NCBI GenBank assembly: GCA_964529795.1
Contig: CAZGXM010000001.1
Coordinates: 40,066-104,065, forward strand
Reading direction: 5' to 3'
Source of the DNA: CAZGXM01 sp964529795
GTDB taxonomy: Bacteria > Bacillota > JADQBR01
DNA: 64,000 nt
Shown here: in pieces, positions 1 to 8,826 of the stretch
Numbering within the stretch: position 1 is the stretch's first letter
Layout of the letters: each line of letters starts with the position of its first letter
Translations under genes and position numbers: made by a program
Notes under the pieces: generated by a model
Told to the model about the DNA's origin: nothing
The model's database searches: none
The model's input: the letters and a program-made list of their open reading frames with translations, nothing else

Positions 1-1
1 G

Positions 2-169
2 GCGCGGTTGGGAGACCTGCGTGAAGAGATAATTGCAAAAATCCCTGACCCGGAGAGACGCCGGTCCGTCTTTGCTTCTTTGGTGGATTCGGAGTTGCTG
101 GAATTGATACGGGTGGGGGACGAAAGAAAGCTAAAGGAGCGGATTGATCAATGTATATTCTCACAGTAG
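2..169 (+). CDS. C-terminal end of a precorrin-2 dehydrogenase / sirohydrochlorin ferrochelatase-like protein (partial)
   Basis: An open frame enters from the left edge and gives 55 residues before a TAG stop at 167–169. The peptide is helical and charged, with an IPDPERRR stretch followed by LVDSELLELIR. This resembles the C-terminal helical domain of Met8/CysG-N enzymes, which oxidise precorrin-2 and insert iron to make siroheme. The frame overlaps the hemA start by 19 bases, as expected for translational coupling, and a siroheme synthase in front of hemA is a common clostridial arrangement. The catalytic Rossmann part lies outside the window, so the call rests on the tail and the context. 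Another tetrapyrrole-operon protein remains possible. Confidence 0.55.
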   Translation, partial: ARLGDLREEIIAKIPDPERRRSVFASLVDSELLELIRVGDERKLKERIDQCIFSQ

Positions 170-1479
170 GCCTGAATCACAGGACTGCCCCGGTGGAAAT
201 CAGGGAGAAGTTGGCTTTCCCTTACGAAAAGCTGGGAGAGGCTTTTGCCAGGTTGAAGGAGAAAAAGCACATTCACGGGTGTGCAATTCTTTCCACCTGC
301 AACCGTACCGAAGTCTATGCCGCGGTGACCGATGTGGATACCGGTTTGGCCGGTGTGAAGGCCTTTTTAACAGAAAGCTGTGGTGAAGCCACCGGTAACA
401 TCAGGGACTATTTATACGTGCACACGCTTTATGATGCAGTGAGGCATATCTTCCGGGTTGCTTCCGGGTTGGATTCCATGGTCATCGGTGAAACCGAAAT
501 CCTGGGTCAGGTCAGGGAGGCTTATGAATCGGCACGGGATTTCGGCGCCACCAACGGTGTAGTGAATACACTTTTCCAACAGGCTATTACTGTGGGCAAA
601 CGGGTGCGTACCGAGACCAAAATAGACCAAAATGCCGTTTCCATCAGCTATGCGGCGGTGGAACTGGCCAAGCAGACTTTTGAGGATTTAACCGGCAAGA
701 CGGTGCTGATTGTGGGCGCCGGGAAGATGAGTGAGCTGACGGCAAAACATCTGCTCTCTCATGGTGTAACCGCGGTGATGGTTGCCAACCGTTCCTATGA
801 TAAGGCCGTGGCCATGGCGGAACAGTTCGGCGGCCGGGCGGTGCGCTTTGAGGACCTGTTTGACTGTATGGACCAGGCTGACATAGTGGTCAGCTGTACG
901 GCTGCCGCTCATTATGTCATTACTGCCGAGAAAATGGCCGCGGTGAGAAAGACTGCCGGCAAACCTCTCTTTATGATTGACATTGCCGTACCCCGGGATA
1001 TTGACCCGGCGGTGGGCGAACTGGAGGGTGTGGAGTTAAAGGACATAGACGAATTGCAGTATGTTGTGGATCAGAATTTGGAAGAAAGAAAAAGATTGGC
1101 GGTTGCCGCGGAAACGATTATTGAAGAGGAAATTGCCAGCTTTTTCAAATGGTTGAGCAGTCTTTTCGTGGTGCCCACCATCAAGGCGCTGCGGCAAAAG
1201 GCGGACACCATCAAGGAGAATGAACTTACCCGGGCTTTTAACCGCTTGGGGCCTTTAAGCGAGCGTGAAAAGAAAGTCATTGGCTCGCTGGCCAACTCGA
1301 TTACCAACCAGTTACTGCATGACCCGATTGTGAACTTGAAAGAGTATGCCACCACTCACCAGGGCCACCTGTACGCGGAAATACTGCAGAACCTGTTCAG
1401 CCTGGAAGTTGAAGGGCAGAAATTGAAAAAAAAAGACATCGGCCAGAAGCCGGTCAAGATACATTCCAGTAAAAAATAA
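151..1479 (+). CDS. hemA: Glutamyl-tRNA reductase
   Basis: This enzyme reduces glutamyl-tRNA(Glu) to glutamate-1-semialdehyde with NADPH, the first committed step of C5-type tetrapyrrole synthesis. The N-terminal GLNHRTAPVEIRE motif and STCNRTEVY, with the catalytic Cys at residue 50, are diagnostic. A Rossmann motif (VGAGKMSE) near residue 190 binds NADPH, and the C-terminal helical dimerisation domain follows. The length of 442 residues is usual for the family. The ATG is preceded by AAAGGAG about ten bases upstream and overlaps the preceding gene. hemC follows after 14 bases, and hemL further down the operon uses its product. Confidence 0.97.
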   Translation: MYILTVGLNHRTAPVEIREKLAFPYEKLGEAFARLKEKKHIHGCAILSTCNRTEVYAAVTDVDTGLAGVKAFLTESCGEATGNIRDYLYVHTLYDAVRHIFRVASGLDSMVIGETEILGQVREAYESARDFGATNGVVNTLFQQAITVGKRVRTETKIDQNAVSISYAAVELAKQTFEDLTGKTVLIVGAGKMSELTAKHLLSHGVTAVMVANRSYDKAVAMAEQFGGRAVRFEDLFDCMDQADIVVSCTAAAHYVITAEKMAAVRKTAGKPLFMIDIAVPRDIDPAVGELEGVELKDIDELQYVVDQNLEERKRLAVAAETIIEEEIASFFKWLSSLFVVPTIKALRQKADTIKENELTRAFNRLGPLSEREKKVIGSLANSITNQLLHDPIVNLKEYATTHQGHLYAEILQNLFSLEVEGQKLKKKDIGQKPVKIHSSKK

Positions 1480-1493
1480 ATTGGGGGACAGCA

Positions 1494-2429
1494 ATGACAC
1501 GAGAAGTAATTATCGGTACCAGGGACAGTGCACTGGCGTTGTGGCAGACGGACTGGGTAAAGGAGAAACTGGAGCAGCTTCATCCGGGCTACCGGTTTAC
1601 GGTCAAACATATCAAGACTCAAGGGGATAAGATACTGGACGTGGCGCTGGCAAAGATTGGCGACAAGGGCCTGTTTACCAAGGAACTGGAAGTGGCCATG
1701 ATCAAGGGAGAAATCGACCTGGCGGTACACAGCATGAAAGATTTGCCTACCGCCTTACCCGAAGGACTGACCATTGGTGCCATCTGCGAGCGTTTTGACC
1801 CCCGGGATGTGGTGATCTCCCACAAGGGATACAAGCTGGCGGATTTACCGCGGGGGGCGCGGGTTGCCACCAGCAGCCTGCGCCGGCGGGCACAGCTTTT
1901 AAAATACCGCCCGGATTTTGTTATCGAGGATGTGCGGGGTAATCTGAATACCCGGATGCGCAAACTGGAAGAAAAGGATTTTGACGCCCTGATTTTAGCT
2001 GCTGCTGGTGTGGAGCGGATGGGCTGGGCAGAGAGGATTGAGGAAAAGATTTCCTATGATATAATTCTTCCTGCCGTGGGCCAGGGGTCCATCGGCGTGG
2101 AGATCAGGCGGAATGACCGGGAAATAAGGAATTTGGTGGCCAAACTTGATCACCGGGAGTCCCAGCTAGCCATTTTGGCGGAGCGGGCCCTGCTCCGGAA
2201 GCTGGAAGGCGGCTGCCAGATTCCCATTGGCGCTTTGGGCCGGGTTGATGGCGACAGGTTGACCCTGCAGGGCCTGGTGGCCAGCCTGGACGGCAGTGAA
2301 CTTTTGCGTGACGAGGTTTCAGGCAGTGCCGGCCAGGCGGAGCAACTGGGGATTGAACTGGCGGATAGACTGCTTGCACGAGGTGCGGATAAAATACTGG
2401 AAGCTGTACGGCGGGAGGCGGCGGAATAA
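1494..2429 (+). CDS. hemC: Porphobilinogen deaminase (hydroxymethylbilane synthase)
   Basis: The enzyme joins four porphobilinogens into the linear tetrapyrrole hydroxymethylbilane. Visible signatures are IGTRDSALALWQ at the N terminus, AVHSMKDLPT, the arginine-rich TSSLRRRAQL, and VGQGSIGVE. The LEGGCQIPIGA motif carries the Cys (about residue 241) that attaches the dipyrromethane cofactor. Its 311 residues match the family. It sits 14 bases after hemA and 3 bases before the fused cobA-hemD, whose HemD half uses its product directly. Confidence 0.97.
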   Translation: MTREVIIGTRDSALALWQTDWVKEKLEQLHPGYRFTVKHIKTQGDKILDVALAKIGDKGLFTKELEVAMIKGEIDLAVHSMKDLPTALPEGLTIGAICERFDPRDVVISHKGYKLADLPRGARVATSSLRRRAQLLKYRPDFVIEDVRGNLNTRMRKLEEKDFDALILAAAGVERMGWAERIEEKISYDIILPAVGQGSIGVEIRRNDREIRNLVAKLDHRESQLAILAERALLRKLEGGCQIPIGALGRVDGDRLTLQGLVASLDGSELLRDEVSGSAGQAEQLGIELADRLLARGADKILEAVRREAAE

Positions 2430-2432
2430 AAT

Positions 2433-3998
2433 ATGCCGGGAAAAGTTTATTTGGTAGGCGCCGGGCCGGGTGATCCCGGCCTTATTACAATTAAAGGGTT
2501 GCGGTGCATTAAGGAGGCGGATGTGCTAATTTATGACCGGTTGGTAAGCGCCAGGCTTTTGGATTATGCCAAACCCGGCTGCCGCCTGGTCTTTGCCGGC
2601 AAGGCACCGGGCCGGCACGTGATGAACCAGGAAGAAATCAATGCCAATTTAATTCGTTATGCCGGAGAGGGCAGGGTGGTTACCCGGCTGAAGGGCGGGG
2701 ACCCGTTTGTCTTTGGCCGGGGCGGTGAAGAGGCCCTGGCCCTGGTAGAGGCCGGCCTTCCCTTTGAAGTGGTGCCGGGAGTGACGGCGGCGGTGGCGGT
2801 GCCGGCCTACGCGGGAATACCCCTTACCCATCGCAGTATAAATGCCAGCGTGGCTGTAGTAACCGGCAATGAAGACCCTGACAAGGAAAAATCACAGGTC
2901 CCCTGGGGAGAGCTGGCCGGTATCGGGATGCTGGTATTTATGATGGGTTTAAAAAATTTGGCGAAAATCACTCTGCGACTGGTCAATGAAGGCAAAGACC
3001 CGGGCACCCCGGTGGCAGTGATACAGTGGGGGACCACCCCGGAGCAAAAGACTGTTACCGGTACCCTGGCCACCATCGTGGGGAAGGTGCGGCAAGCAGG
3101 ACTGAAACACCCGGCGGTGGTGGTAATCGGTGATAACTGTAATTTGCGGGAAAAACTCCGCTGGGTGGAAAATAAACCCCTGTTCGGCAAGCGGCTGCTG
3201 GTTACCAGACCCGTCCACCAGGCAGCGGACTTCGCGGAAAAAATAGAGGCACTGGGCGGAGAGCCTTTTATTTTCCCGGTAATAGACATTGCGCCGCCCG
3301 GTGAATGGGCACCTTTGGATGCTGCCATTGATGAGATCGAGGAATTTGACTGGATAATTTTCACCAGCGTCAACGGGGTAAATTTCTTCTTCCGGAGAAT
3401 GTGGGATAGAAAGAAGGATGTCCGCAGTCTGGCCGGGATTAGAGTCTGCGCTATCGGCCCAAAGACGCGGAAGGCGGTGGAAAAACGGGGCATGATGGTG
3501 GATTATGTGCCCGGGGAATATATGGCGGAAGCAGTCATTGAGGGCATGCAGGAGTACGGCCTTGATGGCAAAAGAATTCTCTTGCCCCGGGCGGATATTG
3601 CCCGCAAGGCGCTGCCGGAAAAACTGGCGGAAATGGGTGCCCGGGTGGAGGAAGTTACCGCCTATAAAACGGTTCCGGGCAGCGGTGATGCCGGAAAGCT
3701 GCAGGAACTCCTTTCAGGGGGGGGACTGCACATTGCCACTTTTACCAGTTCTTCCACGGTGAGGAACTTTATGGCCAAGCTGCCGCAGGATAGGGCACAT
3801 GCTTTATTGAAGGATGTTATTATTGCCTGTATCGGGCCAATTACCGCCCAGACCGCTAAGGAACTGGGGCTGACGGTGCATATTCAGGCAGAAGAATATA
3901 CCATTGACGGTTTGTTGGCTGCAATCTTACAATATATTTGCTGGAGGTGGAAGCATGTATTACCCGACCTTGCGTCCCCGCCGCCTGCGCAGCAGTGA
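2433..3998 (+). CDS. cobA/hemD: Uroporphyrinogen-III C-methyltransferase / uroporphyrinogen-III synthase fusion
   Basis: Two enzymes are fused. Residues 1 to about 245 form an SUMT methyltransferase with the SAM-binding GAGPGDPGLITIKG, the VTRLKGGDPFVFGRGGEE loop and the PGVTAAVAVPAYAGIPLTHR signature. Residues from about 250 onward are HemD (GKRLLVTRP and a TSSSTVRNF motif), which cyclises hydroxymethylbilane to uroporphyrinogen III. The first half then methylates that product to precorrin-2 for siroheme and cobalamin. The fusion is common in Firmicutes. The gene runs 44 bases past the hemB start. The last ~25 codons, which overlap hemB, look unconserved and may be a read-on tail. Confidence 0.95.
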   Translation: MPGKVYLVGAGPGDPGLITIKGLRCIKEADVLIYDRLVSARLLDYAKPGCRLVFAGKAPGRHVMNQEEINANLIRYAGEGRVVTRLKGGDPFVFGRGGEEALALVEAGLPFEVVPGVTAAVAVPAYAGIPLTHRSINASVAVVTGNEDPDKEKSQVPWGELAGIGMLVFMMGLKNLAKITLRLVNEGKDPGTPVAVIQWGTTPEQKTVTGTLATIVGKVRQAGLKHPAVVVIGDNCNLREKLRWVENKPLFGKRLLVTRPVHQAADFAEKIEALGGEPFIFPVIDIAPPGEWAPLDAAIDEIEEFDWIIFTSVNGVNFFFRRMWDRKKDVRSLAGIRVCAIGPKTRKAVEKRGMMVDYVPGEYMAEAVIEGMQEYGLDGKRILLPRADIARKALPEKLAEMGARVEEVTAYKTVPGSGDAGKLQELLSGGGLHIATFTSSSTVRNFMAKLPQDRAHALLKDVIIACIGPITAQTAKELGLTVHIQAEEYTIDGLLAAILQYICWRWKHVLPDLASPPPAQQ

Positions 3999-4932
3999 GA
4001 CACTGCGCCGCATGGTGCGGGAAAACCGGTTAACTGTTGATGATTTGATTTATCCCATGTTTGTCATTTACGGTGAAGGTGTGGCCAACCCGGTTTCGTC
4101 CATGCCGGGTGTTTGCCAGTACTCGGTGGACAGGTTGCTGCCTGCCGTGGCGGAAGTGGTGGAGTTGGACATTCCCGCCATCATCCTCTTCGGCATCCCG
4201 GAGGAAAAGGATGAGAAGGCCGGCGGCGCTTATGCCGAAGACGGTATTGTCCAGCAGGCCATTCGCGCCATCAAGAAAGAATACCCGGAACTGCTGGTGA
4301 TTACCGATGTCTGCCTGTGCGAATTTACCAGTCACGGGCACTGCGGTATCATTCATGAAGGTGAGGTGCTTAATGACCCCACCTTGGAGTTTCTGGCCCG
4401 CACTGCCCTGTCTCACGCTGAGGCCGGGGCGGATATGGTGGCACCGTCGGATATGATGGACGGCCGGGTGCGAGCCATCAGAGAGAAATTGGACGACAAC
4501 GGTTTTATCAATATTCCCATTATGGCTTATTCGGCCAAGTATGCTTCGGCGTTTTACGGCCCTTTCCGGGAGGCGGCAGAGTCCGCACCCCAGTTCGGTG
4601 ACCGGCGCAGTTACCAGATGGACCCGCCCAACGGCGACGAAGCGTTGAAGGAAACCCTGCTGGATATAGAAGAGGGGGCGGACATTGTCATGGTCAAGCC
4701 GGCCCTGGCATACATGGACATCATCCGCCGGCTGAAGGAAGAGTTTAACTACCCGGTGGCTGCGTATAACGTCAGCGGTGAGTATGCCATGATCAAGGCT
4801 GCCGCGGCCAACGGCTGGATTGACGAGCAGGGTGTGGTGATGGAAATGCTCACCGGTATGAAACGTGCCGGTGCGGATTTGCTTCTTACTTATTTTGCCA
4901 GGGATGTTGCCAGGTGGTTGAAGAAAATTTAG
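3955..4932 (+). CDS. hemB: Delta-aminolevulinic acid dehydratase (porphobilinogen synthase)
   Basis: The enzyme condenses two 5-aminolevulinate molecules to porphobilinogen. The Schiff-base lysines are visible in SAKYASAFYGPF (about residue 195) and MVKPALAYMD (about residue 248). The Cys triad in DVCLCEFTSHGHCG marks the zinc-dependent form. The open frame extends further upstream, but the ATG at 3955 lies seven bases after GGAGGTGG and gives the usual MYYPTLRPRRLR start and a 325-residue protein. It begins inside the end of cobA-hemD, which suggests coupled translation. Confidence 0.97.
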   Translation: MYYPTLRPRRLRSSETLRRMVRENRLTVDDLIYPMFVIYGEGVANPVSSMPGVCQYSVDRLLPAVAEVVELDIPAIILFGIPEEKDEKAGGAYAEDGIVQQAIRAIKKEYPELLVITDVCLCEFTSHGHCGIIHEGEVLNDPTLEFLARTALSHAEAGADMVAPSDMMDGRVRAIREKLDDNGFINIPIMAYSAKYASAFYGPFREAAESAPQFGDRRSYQMDPPNGDEALKETLLDIEEGADIVMVKPALAYMDIIRRLKEEFNYPVAAYNVSGEYAMIKAAAANGWIDEQGVVMEMLTGMKRAGADLLLTYFARDVARWLKKI

Positions 4933-4959
4933 GGAGAGAAGAGAAACGGGGGTAGAGTC

Positions 4960-5958
4960 ATGTTAATTTCCTGGAACACGACCAACCAGTGTAACATGTT
5001 TTGCGACCACTGCTATCGCGACGCGGGAGCGAAATCCGACGAGGAGTTGACCACCGAACAGGGCAAGCAGTTGATTGACGAGATAATCAAGGCCGGGTTT
5101 AAAATCATGATCTTCAGCGGCGGTGAGCCCTTTATGCGGGATGATATCTTTGAACTGGTGGACTATGCCGTCAAGGGCGGACTGCGGGTGGTCTTCGGTA
5201 CCAACGGCACGCTGATTACCAAAGAAGTCGCTCAAAAAGTGAAAGACCTGGGCGTTATGGGCGTGGGTATCAGCCTGGACAGTATGGACAAGGGAAAACA
5301 TGATAACCTGCGCAAGTACAAAGGCGCCTGGGACGAGGCGGTACGCGGCATGAAAAACTGCCGGGAGGCAGGGCTGCCCTTCCAGATCCATACCACGGTC
5401 ATGGAGTGGAATGACCATGAGGTGACGGCTATTACCGACTTTGCCGTGGAAATGGGCGCAGTGGCCCACCACATCTTCTTCCTGGTCCCTACCGGCCGGG
5501 CGGTGAGCATTGAGGAGGAATCCCTCCGTGCCGAGCAGTATGAAGATTTGCTGCACAGGATACTGAAGAAGCAGCAGGAAGTGGGCATCGAGCTCAAACC
5601 CACCTGCGCGCCCCAGTTCATGCGCATTGCCAAGCAGATGGGAATGAATCTGCGTTTCGGCCGCGGCTGTTTGGCCGGCACCAGTTACTGCATTATCGGC
5701 CCCCGGGGCGACGTGCAGCCCTGTGCGTATATGGACATTAATATCGGCAATGTCAAGGAAACACCCTTCAGCGAACTGTGGAAAAGCAGTCCCGTCTTCC
5801 AGGAATTGCGGACCATGGACTACAAGGGCGGCTGCGGCACCTGCGCCTACAAAAAAATCTGCGGCGGCTGCCGCGCCAGGGCAGCCTTCTATCATGACGG
5901 CGACTACATGGCGGAAGAACCCTGGTGTCTCTACCACGGCCGCAAGGGATACAAATAA
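4960..5958 (+). CDS. Radical SAM/SPASM enzyme of the NirJ / AhbC–AhbD haem-biosynthesis family
   Basis: The N terminus has the radical-SAM cluster motif CNMFCDHC (CX3CX2C) followed by the SAM-binding FSGGEPFMRDD. The C-terminal third has SPASM-type cysteines for auxiliary [4Fe-4S] clusters (CLAGTSYC, VQPCAYMD, CGTCAYKKICGGC). Length is 332 residues. NirJ-like enzymes remove or decarboxylate side chains of siroheme derivatives on the way to haem d1 or, in the Ahb route, to protohaem (AhbC deacetylates didecarboxysiroheme; AhbD decarboxylates Fe-coproporphyrin III). Which of the two reactions this one performs cannot be decided from sequence alone. The setting between hemB and hemL, with siroheme genes upstream, supports a haem role. 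Confidence 0.85.
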   Translation: MLISWNTTNQCNMFCDHCYRDAGAKSDEELTTEQGKQLIDEIIKAGFKIMIFSGGEPFMRDDIFELVDYAVKGGLRVVFGTNGTLITKEVAQKVKDLGVMGVGISLDSMDKGKHDNLRKYKGAWDEAVRGMKNCREAGLPFQIHTTVMEWNDHEVTAITDFAVEMGAVAHHIFFLVPTGRAVSIEEESLRAEQYEDLLHRILKKQQEVGIELKPTCAPQFMRIAKQMGMNLRFGRGCLAGTSYCIIGPRGDVQPCAYMDINIGNVKETPFSELWKSSPVFQELRTMDYKGGCGTCAYKKICGGCRARAAFYHDGDYMAEEPWCLYHGRKGYK

Positions 5959-5960
5959 TA

Positions 5961-5993
5961 AATAACTCAAGGTGCTTGTCACCTTGAGTTATT
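5961..5993 (+). terminator. Perfect 14-bp hairpin between the radical SAM gene and hemL
   Basis: Arms at 5961–5974 and 5980–5993 are perfectly complementary around a 5-base loop (CTTGT). The hairpin starts three bases after the upstream stop codon and ends 21 bases before the hemL Shine–Dalgarno. No T-run follows, so a full intrinsic terminator is unlikely. It could be an mRNA-stability or processing element, or a partial terminator lowering hemL expression. Confidence 0.5.
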
Positions 5994-6027
5994 GAGTTAT
6001 GTAAATTTATACATAAGGAGTGATACC

Positions 6028-7320
6028 GTGTTTAAGGGTTTATCAAGATCGGAAAAGCTGTTTCAAGAGGCGCAGCAGTATATTCCCGGCGGGGTGAACA
6101 GCCCGGTGCGCGCCTTTAAATCAGTCGGCATGAATCCCCCGTTTATTGTCAGGGGGGACGGTTCCAAGCTTTATGATGAAGACGGCAATGAATACATTGA
6201 TTACGTCCAGTCCTGGGGACCGCTGATTTTGGGCCACCGTCACCCGAAGGTAGTGGCCGCGCTCCAGGAATGCCTGGAAATCGGTACCAGCTTTGGTGCG
6301 CCCACGGAACTGGAGACCGAGCTGGCAAAACTGACCGTTGAGCTGATTCCCTCCATGGAAATGGTGCGAATGGTGAACTCCGGTACCGAGGCCACCATGA
6401 GTGCGCTGCGGCTGGCCCGGGGCTACACCGGGCGTGATAAGATTGTCAAGTTTGCCGGTAATTATCACGGTCACGCGGATTACCTGCTGATTGCAGCCGG
6501 GTCCGGCGCCCTCACATTGGGGGTGCCCACCAGTCCCGGCGTGCCCCGGAGCATTGCCCAAAATACCATTACCGCCCCGTATAACGATATAGAGACGGTG
6601 AAAAAGATATTTGCACTTGAGGGTGAAAATATTGCCGCTGTCATTCTGGAACCTGTAGCAGGCAACATGGGCTGCATTCCACCCAAGCCCGGTTTCCTGG
6701 AGGGTTTAAGGGAAATTACCAGGGAATACGGCAGCCTGTTGGTTTTCGACGAAGTGATGTCCGGTTTCCGGGCCGGCCTGAACGGCGCCCAGGGAGTCTA
6801 CAATATTGACCCGGACCTCACCTGCCTGGGCAAGGTGATCGGCGGCGGCCTGCCGGTAGGCGCCTACGGTGGCAAGCGTAAAATCATGGAACAGATAGCG
6901 CCGGCGGGACCTGTCTACCAGGCGGGGACTCTGTCCGGGAATCCTCTGGCCATGACAGCCGGTCTGGCCACTTTGAAAGTACTCAGCCAGCCCGGCGTGT
7001 TTGCGGCGATAGAAAAGAAAGCTGCCAAACTCAGTGAAGGCTTGCAGCAGGCAGCAAAAGAAACCGGCCTCACTGCCACGTTCACCAGGGCGGGGACCAT
7101 GATGTCGGTATTCTTTACTGGCCGGGAAGTGGTGGATTATGAAACTGCTTCTTCCTCCGACCTGGACAAGTTTACAAGGTACTTCCGGATTATGCTTGAA
7201 GAAGGAATTTATCTTGCTCCTTCCCAGTTTGAGGCGGGTTTCATGTCCCTCGCCCACAGCGATGACGATATTGAAAAGACCATTGCCGCTGCCAAAAAAG
7301 CCTTTGCGGAAATTGCATGA
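6028..7320 (+). CDS. hemL: Glutamate-1-semialdehyde 2,1-aminomutase
   Basis: This PLP enzyme converts glutamate-1-semialdehyde, the HemA product, into 5-aminolevulinate. Signatures are PGGVNSPVRAF near the N terminus, MVNSGTEATMSALRLARG, FDEVMSGFR, and the PLP lysine (about residue 269) in LGKVIGGGLPVGAYGG. The frame could start at TTG 5992, but the GTG at 6028 follows AAGGAG by seven bases and gives 430 residues, the normal family length. The TTG lies inside the upstream hairpin and has no ribosome site. The gene closes the haem cluster and a terminator follows. Confidence 0.96.
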   Translation: MFKGLSRSEKLFQEAQQYIPGGVNSPVRAFKSVGMNPPFIVRGDGSKLYDEDGNEYIDYVQSWGPLILGHRHPKVVAALQECLEIGTSFGAPTELETELAKLTVELIPSMEMVRMVNSGTEATMSALRLARGYTGRDKIVKFAGNYHGHADYLLIAAGSGALTLGVPTSPGVPRSIAQNTITAPYNDIETVKKIFALEGENIAAVILEPVAGNMGCIPPKPGFLEGLREITREYGSLLVFDEVMSGFRAGLNGAQGVYNIDPDLTCLGKVIGGGLPVGAYGGKRKIMEQIAPAGPVYQAGTLSGNPLAMTAGLATLKVLSQPGVFAAIEKKAAKLSEGLQQAAKETGLTATFTRAGTMMSVFFTGREVVDYETASSSDLDKFTRYFRIMLEEGIYLAPSQFEAGFMSLAHSDDDIEKTIAAAKKAFAEIA

Positions 7321-7339
7321 GGAAGGGATTTGCTTTAAA

Positions 7340-7366
7340 CCGCTGCTTTCGGGCAGCGGATTTTTT
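7340..7366 (+). terminator. Intrinsic terminator after hemL
   Basis: Stem CCGCTGC (7340–7346) pairs with GCAGCGG (7353–7359) around TTTCGG, followed by ATTTTTT. It lies 20 bases after the hemL stop and ends the tetrapyrrole operon. Confidence 0.9.
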
Positions 7367-7452
7367 ATGGGTATAAAATGGTAAATATTACCTCATATTA
7401 AGACCAGGGCAAAAAAATAGAATTGTACTAGCTAGCTTGAGTAGACTGGGGT

Positions 7453-8811
7453 ATGGCCATGATAAAATCCTACCGGTTGCTAATAATTTTAATATTACTG
7501 TTTTTGCTGCTTTTGTTTGCCTTTCTCTGGTATTTTTATATGCGGGAAACCAGAGTATCAATTGAGATTCCCCCCGCCGGTTCCGACCGGGAAAACTGCG
7601 GTATCTGCCATACCGCAGAGAGTATGGGTATCAAGAAAATGTCGGTACATGTCCCGGTGTTAAACTGGCAGTGCACCGCCTGCCACGTCCCCCACGATAC
7701 CGGTGAACAGCGGGAAAAGCTGCTGGCATTGGACCCCAAGTACCTCTGCCAGACCTGTCATTATTTTGGTGACAGGATTAAAAAGGCGGCTTCCACCCAC
7801 CGGCCGTTTATGAACGGTGACTGTATGGACTGTCACGTGCCCCACAGTTCCGATTACCCGGAGTTAAGCAGGTCGCCGCTGACACAACTGTGTATTACCT
7901 GTCACTTTGTCGCTGATTTAAACGCGATGCGCCAGGTCCACCCTCCTTTTAAAGAAGGGGACTGTCTGGCATGCCACCGGCCGCATCTCTCTGATTACCG
8001 GAAACTGCAGCGGGCGGACAGCAAACGACTGTGTTATACCTGTCATTTTGACCGCAACGGGGAACTGAGGATGCCGGTCCAGCACAAACCTTTTCAGCAA
8101 GGGCGGTGTACCGGCTGCCACACCGCCCATGCTGCCGACGCCCGGCCATTACTGATTTTATCCAGAACAAATATTTGTTATCTTTGCCACAGTGATTTCC
8201 GGGATTCAGGAGGGTTTGTGCACCAGCCGGTGGAACAGGGGAAATGCCTGGAGTGCCACCGCCCTCATGCGGCTGTTGAGCAATCATTGTTACCTTTGCC
8301 GGTGATGAAGCTCTGCTTTACCTGCCATGCCGGTGTTGAACGGCAGTTTGCGCTGCCTTCTCACCATCCGGTATTTGAAAATAGCGACTTTAACTGTCTG
8401 TCCTGTCACGGCGCCCATGTGGGCAAGGCGATAGGCATGCTGCCCGAAACAGGAAACGAATTCTGTTACACATGTCATGACCATATTCGCAGCAGTTATG
8501 AGAAAATGCCCCATAACACCGCTGCGGGTACGGCAGAGCGCGGCAGCTGCCGTAACTGCCATCTCTATCACGGGGCCCAATACCCGCCGCTGCTGTTGAA
8601 AGAGCTCCTGGCACTGTGCCTGGACTGCCATCCCCGGGAGGCAATGCGCATGCACCCGGTGGGTCCCGATTACCCCGACCCCTGGGGCAACGGTTATACC
8701 ACCTGTATCAGCTGTCACGGGCCCCACGGGACGGGCCTGACCAACAGTTTGAAAAAGGAAGGGGACGGCCTGTGCTTGCAATGCCACCGCTGGAACCCCA
8801 TCAATCCCTAA
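7453..8811 (+). CDS. Membrane-anchored 17-haem c-type cytochrome (doubled CXXCH repeats)
   Basis: The 452-residue product starts with a hydrophobic segment (about residues 7–30) that acts as a signal anchor. The rest holds 17 CXXCH haem-attachment motifs, about one per 26 residues: CGICH, CTACH, CQTCH, CMDCH, CITCH, CLACH, CYTCH, CTGCH, CYLCH, CLECH, CFTCH, CLSCH, CYTCH, CRNCH, CLDCH, CISCH, CLQCH. They come in pairs spaced by short histidine-containing linkers such as VPH, RPH or GPH, as in doubled-CXXCH (cytochrome c7/NrfB-like) domains. It would act outside the membrane as a multi-haem wire, perhaps between quinone and the secreted cytochromes further on. No catalytic domain is recognisable. 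The first ATG (7453) and another at 7459 are both possible starts. Confidence 0.9.
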   Translation: MAMIKSYRLLIILILLFLLLLFAFLWYFYMRETRVSIEIPPAGSDRENCGICHTAESMGIKKMSVHVPVLNWQCTACHVPHDTGEQREKLLALDPKYLCQTCHYFGDRIKKAASTHRPFMNGDCMDCHVPHSSDYPELSRSPLTQLCITCHFVADLNAMRQVHPPFKEGDCLACHRPHLSDYRKLQRADSKRLCYTCHFDRNGELRMPVQHKPFQQGRCTGCHTAHAADARPLLILSRTNICYLCHSDFRDSGGFVHQPVEQGKCLECHRPHAAVEQSLLPLPVMKLCFTCHAGVERQFALPSHHPVFENSDFNCLSCHGAHVGKAIGMLPETGNEFCYTCHDHIRSSYEKMPHNTAAGTAERGSCRNCHLYHGAQYPPLLLKELLALCLDCHPREAMRMHPVGPDYPDPWGNGYTTCISCHGPHGTGLTNSLKKEGDGLCLQCHRWNPINP

Positions 8812-8826
8812 ATTGGGGACGGCTTT

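Noticed and set aside
4963..5982. 339-codon open frame antisense to the radical SAM gene
   Set aside because: A shadow of a GC-biased gene; no start signal and low-complexity Ala/His-rich product.
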